Below the pieces are notes generated by a model. That model ran no database searches, had not been told where the DNA came from, and saw only the letters and a list, made by a program, of their open reading frames with translations. DNA of 64,000 nt, from NCBI RefSeq assembly GCF_018967845.1, contig NZ_JAHLZZ010000001.1, positions 4,092,001 to 4,156,000 of the forward strand. The letters run 5' to 3'. The first letter of the stretch is position 1, and each line of letters starts with the position of its first letter. Both the position numbers and the translations under genes were made by a program. Below, one piece after another: positions 7,840 to 16,250 of the stretch. This DNA comes from Hymenobacter siberiensis (GTDB lineage: Bacteria; Bacteroidota; Bacteroidia; Cytophagales; Hymenobacteraceae).

Positions 7840-8778
7840 TTACTTGTCAAGATTGGCGGGTGCGTGTGTGAGATAAGCCCGGTGTTGGCTGCGGACGCGC
7901 AGGTTGTGCTGTCCGCAAGCCACCACCATCACGGTGTCGCGAAACCAGTCGCCGCGTAGGCGCAGCTTGTCGCGGACCATCCGTAAGCGCTTGATGCCGC
8001 TGTGGACGTGTTCAATGACCACCCGCAATGAGCTGAGCAACTGATTGTAGAGCAGTTGGGAAAAGGTCAGCTCGCCTTTCGGCGGCTTCTTATGGGGCAT
8101 CTCGATGAGCACCCCCGGCGGCCGATGGCCGAGGAAGCCCAAATCCTGCCGCAGCACGCTGCTGACCGGCAGGCACAGGGGGTAGAGGTCGACCTTTTTT
8201 TGTCGTGCACCCGCCCGGACTCGGTGGGCGAAAGATCGTGCAGGTACTGCGTATCGTCGGATAAGGTGATGTTTTTCAGGGCGTGGACTTTTTTTGGCGC
8301 TGTACTCTTCTTCCTGTGCTGCCCGGTCGGCGTTGCGCGGAATGCCGCGCTCCACCCCGTCGCAGGTGAAGACCTTCACCGGGTGCGCGGCCAGGCGCTG
8401 GGCCAGCTGCGCCCCGTCGCGCACGGGCAGCAGGTGCCGGGCGGCCAGCGTCTGGTTGAGCACGTCGAGCAAGGGGCCCGCCAGGCGGCTCACGCGGGTC
8501 TGCGACACGCCGAAGCTGGCAGCCTGGTGCTGCTGCAAGGAATTGGTTTTGAGGTAGGTCAGCAAGAAAAAAAGCTTCGTGTCGGTGCCCGCTAAGGTGG
8601 CGTTGGCCCGTTCCCGGTGCGCCGGGATGCGCCGCCGGTCGCCGTCGAGGGTATGGTAGCGGTGGTAGCGCTCCCAACGGGGCGTAAAGTCAGTGAGCAG
8701 GTCATCAAATTCGGCGGGCAGCAGGCTGGTCAAGGCCAAAAACTGCGTCGGCCGCTCGCGCAGGGCCACATAATTCAT
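7840..8778 (-). CDS. IS5-type DDE transposase with an out-of-frame centre
   Basis: About 312 residues with the HTH_Tnp_4/DDE_Tnp_4 layout: an N-terminal HTH (LTYLKTNSLQQHQAASFGVSQ), the first Asp in VFTCDGVERGI, and a C-terminal VVIEHVHSGIKRLRMVRDK with the catalytic Glu. Between two A7 runs (T7 at 8289-8295 and 8195-8201 on the plus strand) the reading is in the wrong frame. The other frame there gives KVHALKNITLSDDTQYLHDLSPTESGRVHDKK, as the family predicts. One base too many in the first run and one too few in the second would produce this. The protein as written lacks the second catalytic region, so it is either dead or a homopolymer sequencing artefact. No clear terminal repeats were found. 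The ATG at 8778 is preferred to 8784. Confidence 0.75.
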   Translation of the reverse strand: MNYVALRERPTQFLALTSLLPAEFDDLLTDFTPRWERYHRYHTLDGDRRRIPAHRERANATLAGTDTKLFFLLTYLKTNSLQQHQAASFGVSQTRVSRLAGPLLDVLNQTLAARHLLPVRDGAQLAQRLAAHPVKVFTCDGVERGIPRNADRAAQEEEYSAKKSPRPEKHHLIRRYAVPARSFAHRVRAGARQKKVDLYPLCLPVSSVLRQDLGFLGHRPPGVLIEMPHKKPPKGELTFSQLLYNQLLSSLRVVIEHVHSGIKRLRMVRDKLRLRGDWFRDTVMVVACGQHNLRVRSQHRAYLTHAPANLDK

Positions 8779-8860
8779 CCTCAAAAATACGGCCTCGCCT
8801 CACGGGATAACATAACTAGCTTTACCGCATCAGCATTACTATTCAGCAATTCAGTTTGCC

Positions 8861-8892
8861 AATGTAGAGACGCATCCTTGCGTCTCTACATT
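8861..8892. repeat. Small perfect palindrome (14-bp arms, 4-nt loop)
   Basis: AATGTAGAGACGCA, loop TCCT, then the exact complement. It stands between the transposase and the deacetylase-like gene. Similar GTAGAGACGC palindromes are dispersed repeats in many bacteria. Confidence 0.75.
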
Positions 8893-8951
8893 GTGCTGGA
8901 GTTCTTGAACGAATTAAAACATCTGCCCCGGATTACTAGTACCTGCGACGT

Positions 8952-9854
8952 ATGCCCCGCCTCGCCACTTCCGACCACTACACCCTCGACCTGCCCGCCG
9001 GCCACCGCTTCCCCATCGCCAAATACGCCCTGATTCGGGAGCAGCTCCTGTGGCAGAGCATTGCCGAGCCGGCCGATTTCTACGAGCCCGGCCTCTGCGC
9101 CGAGGCCGATGTGCTACGCGTGCACACCGCCGACTACTGGCACCGCGTACGCGACCTCCAACTCACGCCCCGCGAAGTGCGCAGCCTGGGCCTGCCGCAA
9201 AGCCCAAAGCTGGTGCGCCGCTCGCTGAGCAGCAGCGCGGGCACGCTGCAATCGGCCCTGCATGCCTTGTGCGACGGCATCGGCCTGAACCTGGCCGGCG
9301 GCACCCACCACGCCTTCGCCGACCGGGGCGAAGGTTTCTGTGTGCTCAACGACCAGGCCATTGCCGCCGCGCACCTGTTGGCGCACGGACTGGCCCGGCA
9401 AGTTTTGATTGTGGACCTTGACGTGCACCAGGGCGATGGCACGGCGGCCATTTTCCGCAACGAGCCGCGCGTGTTCACATTCTCGATGCACGCCGGAGCC
9501 AATTACCCGTTGCGCAAGGAGCAGTCGGACCTGGATGTTGCGCTGGCGCTGGGCACCGATGATGCAGCATATCTGGCGCAGCTTGCGGCTACGCTGGGAC
9601 CACTGGTGGAGCGCGTGCGGCCCGATTTCATCTTCTACCAGGCGGGGGTGGACGTGCTGGCGACGGACAAGCTGGGCAAGCTGGCGCTCACGCCCGCCGG
9701 CTGCCGGCGGCGCGACGAGCTAGTGCTGGGCCTGTGTCACGCCCGCCACCTGCCGGTGGCAGTGAGCATGGGCGGCGGCTACTCCGAGCGGCTGGCCGAT
9801 ATCGTGGACGCGCACTGCAACACGTTTCGGGTGGCCTTTGAGCTGTGGCCGTAA
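8952..9854 (+). CDS. Histone-deacetylase-family (AcuC/APAH-like) amidohydrolase
   Basis: 300-residue cytosolic zinc hydrolase of the arginase/deacetylase fold. Visible active-site elements are the His pair in GGTHHAF (119-120), the zinc ligands in DLDVHQGDGT (Asp157, His159), the later metal Asp in GVDVLATDKLG, and the closing glycine-rich loop MGGGY. Bacterial members deacetylate acetyl-CoA synthetase, polyamines or acetoin-linked substrates. The neighbours give no substrate hint. Complete and single, followed by a long inverted repeat. Confidence 0.9.
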   Translation: MPRLATSDHYTLDLPAGHRFPIAKYALIREQLLWQSIAEPADFYEPGLCAEADVLRVHTADYWHRVRDLQLTPREVRSLGLPQSPKLVRRSLSSSAGTLQSALHALCDGIGLNLAGGTHHAFADRGEGFCVLNDQAIAAAHLLAHGLARQVLIVDLDVHQGDGTAAIFRNEPRVFTFSMHAGANYPLRKEQSDLDVALALGTDDAAYLAQLAATLGPLVERVRPDFIFYQAGVDVLATDKLGKLALTPAGCRRRDELVLGLCHARHLPVAVSMGGGYSERLADIVDAHCNTFRVAFELWP

Positions 9855-9855
9855 A

Positions 9856-10067
9856 TTCACCCCATCCCCGGCCCCTCCCCGTGCGCCTCATCCCCCGGCC
9901 CCTTCTCCGAAAAGAAGAAGGGGCCGGGGGATGACCTTGCAAACCACTTTTTGAGCGCGCCGCCGTGGCTCCCCCTCTACTTTTCGGAGAAGGGGCCGGG
10001 GGATGAGGCGCACGGGGAGGGCGACGACAGTAGAACTTAACGGCTCTGGGGCCGGGGGTGGGGTGAA
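9856..10067. repeat. Large composite inverted repeat, CCCCGGCCCCTTCTCCGAA type
   Basis: Inner arms 9874-9914 and 9980-10020 are perfectly complementary over 41 bp. Outer arms 9856-9873 and 10050-10067 match at 17 of 18 bases, but the right side has a 29-bp insertion between them. It starts one base after the deacetylase stop. The core resembles the repeat between carA and carB (32918-33069). Confidence 0.88.
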
Positions 10068-10091
10068 GCAGTAGAACTACCTTTACAGCTG

Positions 10092-11105
10092 ATGAAAAAC
10101 CCTGATTCCGCGCATCCCAAACGTATTATGGTCCCGGTACTGACCACTGAGCCGCCCACCGGAACCCTCGCGCAACAAGCATTCCGGCAGGCTATTCTGG
10201 ATGTGGAGAACCTGCGCGAGCGGCTGCGCGACCTGCGCGCCGAGCAGGCCGAGGCCCGGCGGCGCTACTGGCAGCAGGTGGGGCCGGCGGCCACGGCCGT
10301 GGTGGCGGCCCGCCACGCGCTGTATGCGCCGCTGGAAGAAGCCCTGCTGCTGAGCTACTTCAGCCGCATGGAAGAAGCCCAGATTACGGGCGTGATTCTG
10401 GGCAATGCTCATAACCTAGAAGACCGGTTTGGAGAGGATGAAGCGGCCATTATCCGCAAATATGCCCCGGCCGGGCACCGCCCCGCAGGAGCCAAACCCG
10501 CCGCCGGGCGCAAAAAACCCGAAGATTCGGCCCCGGAGTTTATCCCCGACCCTACCCTGCCGCCACACGAGCAGGCTGCCGCCGCCGCCCGCGCCCGTCG
10601 CAAAACCAAGGCCCAGCGCCAGCAGGAAGCCGCCGCGCTGGCCGACCAAAAGCAACTCGAAACCAACGCCAAAACCATCTACCGCCAGCTGGCCCGCACC
10701 CACCACCCCGACCTGGAGCGCGACCCCGAAAAGCAAGCCGACAAAACCGCCCAGATGCAGCGCATCACCGAGGCCTACGAGGCCGACGACCTCTACACGC
10801 TGCTACAGCTCCTAGCCGAATCGGCCCCCGCCGACGCGGCCGCCGACGATGTGCTGGCCCGCTACACCCGCGCCCTGCTCCAGCAGCAAATTCAGCTGAA
10901 GCAGGAAATGAACGAGCTGAAATATGGCCCCAATGGCTTCGCCATGGCCTCGGGCAAGAAGCAGGAACTGGAGCTCCGCCAGCTCAAGCGCGACCTGCGC
11001 GCCGAGGCCGAATACGTGCAGCACATTGGCCGGATGATGAGCGATGCCGACGGCTTGCGTGATGTTTTGCGCCAGCTCGCCGCCGAAGACCTGGATAGCA
11101 TCTAG
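10092..11105 (+). CDS. J-domain (DnaJ-like) protein
   Basis: 337 residues. Residues 30-60 form a charged coiled coil (DVENLRERLRDLRAEQAEARRR), 125-190 are Ala/Lys/Pro-rich linker, and 190-240 carry a J domain with the HPD motif at 205-207 (IYRQLARTHHPDLERDPEKQADK). A second helical part (250-337) ends the protein. J domains stimulate DnaK ATPase; this is an internal-J co-chaperone without the zinc or substrate domains of true DnaJ, so a specialised client is likely. A TACCTTTA box at 10078-10085 ends seven bases before the ATG, suggesting a near-leaderless mRNA. Confidence 0.75.
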   Translation: MKNPDSAHPKRIMVPVLTTEPPTGTLAQQAFRQAILDVENLRERLRDLRAEQAEARRRYWQQVGPAATAVVAARHALYAPLEEALLLSYFSRMEEAQITGVILGNAHNLEDRFGEDEAAIIRKYAPAGHRPAGAKPAAGRKKPEDSAPEFIPDPTLPPHEQAAAAARARRKTKAQRQQEAAALADQKQLETNAKTIYRQLARTHHPDLERDPEKQADKTAQMQRITEAYEADDLYTLLQLLAESAPADAAADDVLARYTRALLQQQIQLKQEMNELKYGPNGFAMASGKKQELELRQLKRDLRAEAEYVQHIGRMMSDADGLRDVLRQLAAEDLDSI

Positions 11106-11154
11106 CGCGCTGCCGCTGAGCAGAGGCTCGGCTCCGTCCTGATTTCAGCCAAAA

Positions 11155-12033
11155 TCAATCGTGGCCTTTGGGTTGGTGCTTGGTGAGGTACGACAGTCGG
11201 CCATCGGTGAATAAGTTGTGGAAATACGCCACGGCGATGGCAAATACCACGGAAAACAAGCTGAGCAGCGCGTTATAATACACCGGGGCCAGCAGCGAAA
11301 ACCGGATAAATACCGTTACCAGCACAAAGGCGGAATACCGGAAAACGTCCGGGTAATGCAGCGTGTACCGGAAGGCCACGAGCATGAATAGCAGGTCGGC
11401 AAAAATTAATATCATGTAGAACCTGTCTGCAGACTGCACCCAATGGCTGCTGCTAAACATGTGAAAAACATCGTATCCATACATGCCCAGCAGGGTAACG
11501 AAGACGAGCAGCGCAATGAATTGTTTCAGCAATACGAATTGCAGCTTGTCGCTTTCCTGCGTGATGGAGCGGTGCCGCTGAATACCGTAGTAGACGTAAA
11601 TCAGCAGGAAAACCAGCAGGGCGCCCACACCATCGGCCACCATTTTATACACCGATTCGAGCTGGCTTTGCAGCGGAAGCTGGAAATTGTAGTGCGAAAA
11701 TTCTTTGAAAGAAGACCGCAACAAAATCAGGCTCAAAATTTCAATTTGCTTGCCGATGGAATTCGCAATGGATTCGGGAATAACAAATACCAGGCTCACC
11801 ATTTCAAAAAACAGCAACAGCGTAAACGATATTTCCACGGCTTGCAGGAAATGGATTTGGCCCCACATGCCCGGCAATTGCAACATGCCGGTGTAGTTGA
11901 CCAAGGCCACTGCGATGCTCAACACAAACACCGTTACCAACGCCACGCTCAGCAGATAAGCCGTCCGCTTGCTTTCCCAGATGAGTTGTAGGGGTAAATA
12001 AGTTGCCTGTACGATGCGAGCCAGTAGTAGCAT
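11155..12033 (-). CDS. Multi-pass membrane protein of unknown function
   Basis: 292 residues with about seven hydrophobic segments (roughly 25-48, 62-85, 132-155, 168-186, 200-220, 225-250, 252-272) and short polar loops. No catalytic motif is recognised. The C-terminus (TDGRLSYLTKHQPKGHD) is hydrophilic. AT content is higher than in its neighbours. It stands alone between the J-domain gene and the ABM gene. Confidence 0.6.
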   Translation of the reverse strand: MLLLARIVQATYLPLQLIWESKRTAYLLSVALVTVFVLSIAVALVNYTGMLQLPGMWGQIHFLQAVEISFTLLLFFEMVSLVFVIPESIANSIGKQIEILSLILLRSSFKEFSHYNFQLPLQSQLESVYKMVADGVGALLVFLLIYVYYGIQRHRSITQESDKLQFVLLKQFIALLVFVTLLGMYGYDVFHMFSSSHWVQSADRFYMILIFADLLFMLVAFRYTLHYPDVFRYSAFVLVTVFIRFSLLAPVYYNALLSLFSVVFAIAVAYFHNLFTDGRLSYLTKHQPKGHD

Positions 12034-12092
12034 AAGTGGTAGTCTATTTACAGCATTTTCAAACTCATATATTACTCAACAATAATGAACGC

Positions 12093-12136
12093 AAAAAAGC
12101 CAGCCACTCAGGCAGAAACCTGAACAGCTGGCTTTA
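12093..12136 (-). terminator. Terminator of the ABM gene
   Basis: On the minus strand AGCCAGC/GCTGGCT with an inner TCAGG/CCTGA stem is followed by six T, 85 bp past the stop at 12221. Confidence 0.7.
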
Positions 12137-12220
12137 GGATGCAACCCGGACGCGGGAAAGTCTTATCAGGCAGCAGGCGCACCGGCACGGCCCAACAGGA
12201 AACGACCGCAAAGGGCGTGC

Positions 12221-12517
12221 TTACGCGCCTTTCGAGGCCAGAATGTCTACCATTTCAATATGGGGCGGGCTAGCCCACAGGTCGGCGTGGGTGCCCAGGG
12301 CGGCGGCTACCTGCCCGGCGAGATGGGCTTTGCGGCCGGCTTCATCGAGGAAAGTATCGAAAATACCGAACGTGGAAGGGCCCAGGCGCAGGGCGTACCA
12401 GGTGGTCGTAGCAGGCTCCGCTTCGACGATGGGCAGGGCCCCGGCCAGAAAATCGGCGACGGTCTGCTCATGACCAGGTTTTACTTCGAGGCGAACTAAC
12501 AGCGCAACTTTTACCAT
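12221..12517 (-). CDS. ABM-domain putative quinol monooxygenase
   Basis: 98 residues, the normal size for a single antibiotic-biosynthesis-monooxygenase (dimeric alpha-beta barrel) domain. Typical pattern: VALLVRLEVKPGHEQTVADFL, then EPATTTWYALRLGPSTFGIFDTFLDEAGRKAHL, then the closing ASPPHIEMVDILASK. Small members of this family oxidise quinols or degrade haem without a cofactor. It has its own terminator and no linked redox gene. Confidence 0.85.
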   Translation of the reverse strand: MVKVALLVRLEVKPGHEQTVADFLAGALPIVEAEPATTTWYALRLGPSTFGIFDTFLDEAGRKAHLAGQVAAALGTHADLWASPPHIEMVDILASKGA

Positions 12518-12589
12518 GACAGGAAGAAAAATGAGTGAAATATTCTCTACAACAAAAGCGGAGGAGTTTTGGCGGTGAAGAACTAAAAG

Positions 12590-13513
12590 CTACACGATGA
12601 AGCGCACCACGGATTGCACCACGCCGGCATCGCGCAGAATGCGGTTGTGGCCCAGGCCGCGCGTGGCGTGCAGCACCGCGCCGGGCCAGGCGGCCACAAT
12701 CTGCCCGCTTTCGGCGAAGGGGATGATTTCGTCGGCCTCGTCGTGCAGCACCAGCACCTTTTCGGCCCCGATGGACGGCCCCGAGGCGGCAGCGGCAAAG
12801 GAATCGGCGGGCCGGCCGGTATTCTGCTCGATGTGGGCCGCAAACCGCGCCACCAACCCTTGGGGCAGGTGCAGGAAATCGGCAAACCGCTCGGCCACCA
12901 CCCGCGGCCCCACCGGCGCACTAATGAGCACGAGGCGCGGCAATGCCGCCCCCGCCGGCAGCCGCACCGGCAGCCCCGCCACCGACGCCGCCCCAAACGA
13001 GTGCGCCACGATGGCGCGCACCGCCCCCAACGTATTCACCACCGCCTGCACGGCCCCACCAAAATCGGTGAGCGTGACCTGCCGGCCGCTCGATTCGCCG
13101 TGCGCGGGACCATCGAGGGCCACCACGCGGTAGCCGGCCGCCAGCAGCGGGGCCACCCACGCCCCCCAAAAGCTGGCCCGATGCTCCCAGCCGTGCACCA
13201 GCAGCACCGCCGGGGCGGCAGCCGGCCCCCACTCATACACGGCCACGGTGCCGGTACCGGCCGCCACGGTGCGGCGGCGGGCACTGGCCAGGGCGGGGCC
13301 TTCCCAGGCTTTGAGGGCCAGGCGGCGCGGCGTCACAAACAGCCCCCACGCCTGCCGAAACGCCCGCGTGGGCATTATGGCCCACTGCACCCGCAGCTGC
13401 CAGCGTAGCCAGCGCAAGCCCGGCGGCGGCGAAGGATAGCGAATTTTAGGAGCAGCAGGCAGCGGGGCAGCGGTCATAAATAAGGAATGCGCGGGCGAAT
13501 AGGTATTGGTCAT
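12590..13513 (-). CDS. Alpha/beta hydrolase
   Basis: About 307 residues. Residues 60-300 form an alpha/beta-hydrolase fold: oxyanion segment LLVHGWEHRASFW, nucleophile elbow AHSFGAAS, acid region HDEADEIIPF and catalytic His in GLGHNRIL. Esterase or lipase-like activity is expected, substrate unknown. Start taken at ATG 13513; ATG 13477 is also possible. It lies 110 bp downstream of the TetR gene on the same strand, separated by an inverted repeat, so the pair may be one regulated unit. Confidence 0.82.
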   Translation of the reverse strand: MTNTYSPAHSLFMTAAPLPAAPKIRYPSPPPGLRWLRWQLRVQWAIMPTRAFRQAWGLFVTPRRLALKAWEGPALASARRRTVAAGTGTVAVYEWGPAAAPAVLLVHGWEHRASFWGAWVAPLLAAGYRVVALDGPAHGESSGRQVTLTDFGGAVQAVVNTLGAVRAIVAHSFGAASVAGLPVRLPAGAALPRLVLISAPVGPRVVAERFADFLHLPQGLVARFAAHIEQNTGRPADSFAAAASGPSIGAEKVLVLHDEADEIIPFAESGQIVAAWPGAVLHATRGLGHNRILRDAGVVQSVVRFIV

Positions 13514-13524
13514 CGGCGAGCGAT

Positions 13525-13612
13525 TGTAGCACATGCTTCAGCTTGTGCCGCGTCAGGATTAACAGGTATTTTTCAATAATCCATTACTGCACAAGCTAAA
13601 GCATGTGCTACA
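13525..13612. repeat. Inverted repeat (24-bp arms) with GTAGC edge
   Basis: Arms 13525-13548 and 13589-13612 match at 23 of 24 bases across a 40-bp spacer. The outer edge reads TGTAGC...GCTACA, and the core GCTTGTGC is shared with the repeat at 27344-27429. It lies between the TetR gene and the hydrolase. Confidence 0.85.
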
Positions 13613-13622
13613 GGCAGTCGAA

Positions 13623-14216
13623 TTAAGCCAGCAGCTCCAGCCGCAGCTGGCCCACTATCACCTGAAAGGGCGTTTCGTCGTGCACGCGGGCTACTTGCAG
13701 GGCCCCGGCCAGCGTAGTGAGCACCTGCGCCGCCTTTGCCCCCGGGCTGCCCACGAAGCGCAGGGTACCCGTGACCCGGCCCACGGCCAGCACCTGGGCC
13801 AGCCACTCGGTCAGCTCGCGGTTGAAGGTGCGGAGCTCGGCCTGCATGGGCACGGGCAGGGTCCGGAAATCGGCCGCCAGCGCGCCAAACAGGCACACGC
13901 GGCGCTCGTGGCCGAGGTGCGTGTCATACACCGCCAGCAGGGCTTCGAATTGCGCGACGGGCAGCAGGTCGGCCACGCGGGGCAGGTCGCGCCACTTGCG
14001 CAGGCGGCGCAGCTGCCGAGCCACAATTGCCATGCCCAGGTCGTCCTTGCTCGGGTAGTGGTAATGAATGGCGGCCGGCTTCACCCCCAATTCTTTGGCC
14101 AGATGCTGGTAGCTGAAGGCATTGAAGCCCCGTTCCAACAACAGCCCTTCGGCCAGGTCGAGGATGCGGATGCGGGTGTCAGCAGGAATGATGGGGATTG
14201 TAGGGGCAGCGGTCAT
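13623..14216 (-). CDS. TetR-family transcriptional regulator
   Basis: 197 residues. The N-terminal TetR HTH spans about 14-60 (RIRILDLAEGLLLERGFNAFSYQHLAKELGVKPAAIHYHYPSKDDL), followed by an all-helical ligand domain with the AefR/YxaF-like C-terminal pattern. An 18-bp perfect palindrome immediately upstream of its own start is a likely autoregulatory operator, and the downstream alpha/beta hydrolase is the obvious target. Inducer unknown. Confidence 0.9.
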   Translation of the reverse strand: MTAAPTIPIIPADTRIRILDLAEGLLLERGFNAFSYQHLAKELGVKPAAIHYHYPSKDDLGMAIVARQLRRLRKWRDLPRVADLLPVAQFEALLAVYDTHLGHERRVCLFGALAADFRTLPVPMQAELRTFNRELTEWLAQVLAVGRVTGTLRFVGSPGAKAAQVLTTLAGALQVARVHDETPFQVIVGQLRLELLA

Positions 14217-14223
14217 TTCAGGA

Positions 14224-14255
14224 CAAATATACTACTTACTTACTAATTAGTAAGT
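14224..14255 (-). promoter_or_regulatory. Promoter/operator of the TetR gene
   Basis: The perfect palindrome ACTTACTAATTAGTAAGT (14238-14255) sits beside a minus-strand -7 box TATATTTG (14224-14231). A bound TetR dimer would cover the promoter. The -7 box is only 7 bp from the ATG, so the transcript would be leaderless or nearly so. Confidence 0.7.
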
Positions 14256-14430
14256 TTTTTTAGTTAATACAAGAAAGCGCCCTCCTGATCAGGAAAAGGG
14301 CTTTTTGGAAGAACCCAAGGTAAAGGAGCTACTGCAAAAGGGCTCGACGGGCTAGGCGGTTTTCCTCAATTAGCCCATACTGCGAAGTAGCCGCAGAGCG
14401 GCGGCAGGTCTGTAGAAAGGCAAACGGTTA

Positions 14431-15271
14431 AGAAGCTGTCTGAGTTAATTTTGCAAGATGGATACCTCCGCTATTTTGACCTGAAAGCTATATAGCTCAG
14501 GCCTTTGCGCCCGCGACTGGCAGCGGCTGTAGCCGCTGCTGGTGGTCAAGCGGCGCAGCAAATGGCCGCTGGTGGAAATCGTCAATGCCATTTTGTACGT
14601 GCTCAAAAACGGGTGCGTCTGGCGGGACGTACCGGGCGATTTACCGCCCTGGAGCACGGCGTACTGGTACTTTGACAAGTGGGAAGCCGACGGCACCTGG
14701 GCGCGGGTAAGCGCCTGTTTGACGGTGAGCAGCCGGGAACACGCCCAAAAAAAGCCTGCCCCACGGCCGTGATACTCGACACGCAAAGCGTCAAAAATAC
14801 GGCCACGGCCACCGGAGCCACCGTGGGCGTCGACGCGGGCAAGTTGGTCAAGGGGCGTAAACGCCTGGTGCTCAACGACACGCTGGGCCATGTGCTGGCC
14901 AGTCGGGTGCTGCCCGCCGATGCGATGGACGGCGCCGCGGCCATTGCTTTTTGGGACGAGGTGGCCGCCACGCACGAACTGCTGGGGGCCGTCCAGGTCG
15001 TTTTCGTGGACAGTTCCTTTCACGGCGTTTTCCGCCGGCACCTGGCCCGGCGCTACGGCATCCGGGTCGAGAAACCGGTGCACGTACTGGTGCGGAAAAC
15101 CAATTTCTGCATCCACGCCTGGCGCTGGATTGTCGAGCGCACGTTCGCGTGGCTCGACATGAACCGGCGCTTGCCCAAAGAATACGACCGGACGTTGCGT
15201 CATGCAAATGCCTGGATTGCAATAGTTAACATTCGCAGAACCCTGAAGTTCTGCTAACTCAAACAGCTTCT
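14431..15271 (+). mobile_element. Decayed IS5-family insertion sequence
   Basis: Terminal inverted repeats AGAAGCTGTCTGAGTTA (14431-14447) and its complement with one change (15255-15271) enclose a two-frame transposase. TA is present on both outer flanks, consistent with a 2-bp duplication. The ends are intact but the first frame has two nonsense codons. Confidence 0.85.
14458..15257 (+). pseudogene. IS5-family transposase with two premature stops
   Basis: Frame 1 begins at ATG 14458 (MDTSAILT), is stopped by TGA at 14482 and by TAG at 14530, then continues VVKRRSKWPLVEIVNAILYVLKNGCVWRDVP. Both stops are single C-to-T steps from CGA and CAG. A -1 slip at the A7 run (about 14750) leads into frame 2 with the catalytic Asp of VILDTQSVKN, the Asp of VVFVDSSFHG and the Glu of WIVERTFAWLDMNRRL. 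Without readthrough no complete enzyme can be made. Confidence 0.85.
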
Positions 15272-15355
15272 TAGAAAGCCGGCATTGCACACCTAAAAAC
15301 TGATAATCAACTCCTTATGCCATGCGGTCGATTGAATTGTACCGGGATGCAGTGG

Positions 15356-16084
15356 CTATTCCGCCGGCCGGTTTTCCTCGGCCTGGCCCAGGGCGGCCAC
15401 CGCCGCCTGCACGGCTTCGGCGCGGAAGGCGGGGGCGGTGCCGGGGGCTTTTAGCAGGCGCAGCAGGCGCTGGTATTTCTGGCGGCCTTCGGCCAGCATC
15501 TGCTCGCTCACTTCGATGATGAAAACGCCGAAGGGCTCGTTTTTTTGCACGCCCACCAGCAGGAACCGCTCGGCGCGCAGGGCATCGGTGTAGAAGGCGG
15601 CCTGCCGGTCGTAGTCGTAAGCCGAGCATTGCCAGAGGAAATGGTCGGCGTCGCGGGCGCTGGTGGTTTTGAAGTCGATGATGGTGAACGGCTCGTCGGG
15701 GTGAGCCACCACGAGGTCGGCCCGCAGCTTACAGAGCGTGTCAGATTCGGGCTCGGTGAAAAGCACGCTCACTTCGGGAGTTCCGTACTCCAGCAGGCTG
15801 ACCAGCTGCGTGTTCAGCTTCACGCCCTCCACCAGCCACCACACCAGCGTATCGTTCAGGCCGGGCTGGCCGGCCACGTAGTCGGCGGGTTCCAGCAGGG
15901 CGGTATGGAAAGCGGTGCCAAAGCTCAGGGCGCCTTCGTTGGCACTGGTTTGGGGGCGGGGCGGGCGGCCGTCGAGGGCATCGCGCAGGCGCGAGAGGTC
16001 GGAATTGGCAATGGCGGGTAGGGCGCGGTAGGTATCGTAGTCGAGGCGCAGCAGGTCGGGGCGCGGGGCGGGCAAAGTTGGCAT
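15356..16084 (-). CDS. RecE-like PD-(D/E)XK nuclease domain protein
   Basis: 242 residues matching the DUF3799/exodeoxyribonuclease VIII catalytic domain. Visible are the helix LSFGTAFHTALLEP with His60, a conserved Glu (about 104), Asp123 in KLRADLVV, the core IIDFKTT (Asp137, Lys139) and the Q-x3-Y helix motif QAAFYTDAL (161-165). RecE-type enzymes resect double-stranded ends 5' to 3' and normally sit beside RecT annealing proteins in prophages. Here there is no RecT, SSB or phage gene nearby, so it is an orphan domain gene, domesticated or a remnant. Confidence 0.8.
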   Translation of the reverse strand: MPTLPAPRPDLLRLDYDTYRALPAIANSDLSRLRDALDGRPPRPQTSANEGALSFGTAFHTALLEPADYVAGQPGLNDTLVWWLVEGVKLNTQLVSLLEYGTPEVSVLFTEPESDTLCKLRADLVVAHPDEPFTIIDFKTTSARDADHFLWQCSAYDYDRQAAFYTDALRAERFLLVGVQKNEPFGVFIIEVSEQMLAEGRQKYQRLLRLLKAPGTAPAFRAEAVQAAVAALGQAEENRPAE

Positions 16085-16131
16085 AGGTCAATAACAGCAT
16101 AAGCCCGCATTTGGTGGCAGGTCCGGCCCGC

Positions 16132-16172
16132 AAAAACCGGTCTGACCACCCCTGAAAAGCCATCAGACCGGC
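16132..16172 (-). terminator. Terminator of the kelch-DUF4270 unit
   Basis: On the minus strand CCGGTCTGA and TCAGACCGG (16137-16145, 16163-16171) pair perfectly and are followed by five T, 80 bp beyond the DUF4270 stop. Confidence 0.6.
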
Positions 16173-16250
16173 TCACTACTCGCCAATAACAACCTGATTG
16201 ATAGCCGCCAAAATTATTTTAGCAATTCCCGGGCAATGAGCTGCTGAAAA

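Noticed and set aside
9856..10067. Possible CRISPR or phage attachment site
   Set aside because: The units are inverted, not direct, and no cas or integrase gene is near.
14280..14318. Terminator-like hairpin GCCCT...AGGGC with T5 on the plus strand
   Set aside because: No plus-strand gene precedes it, so its function cannot be supported.
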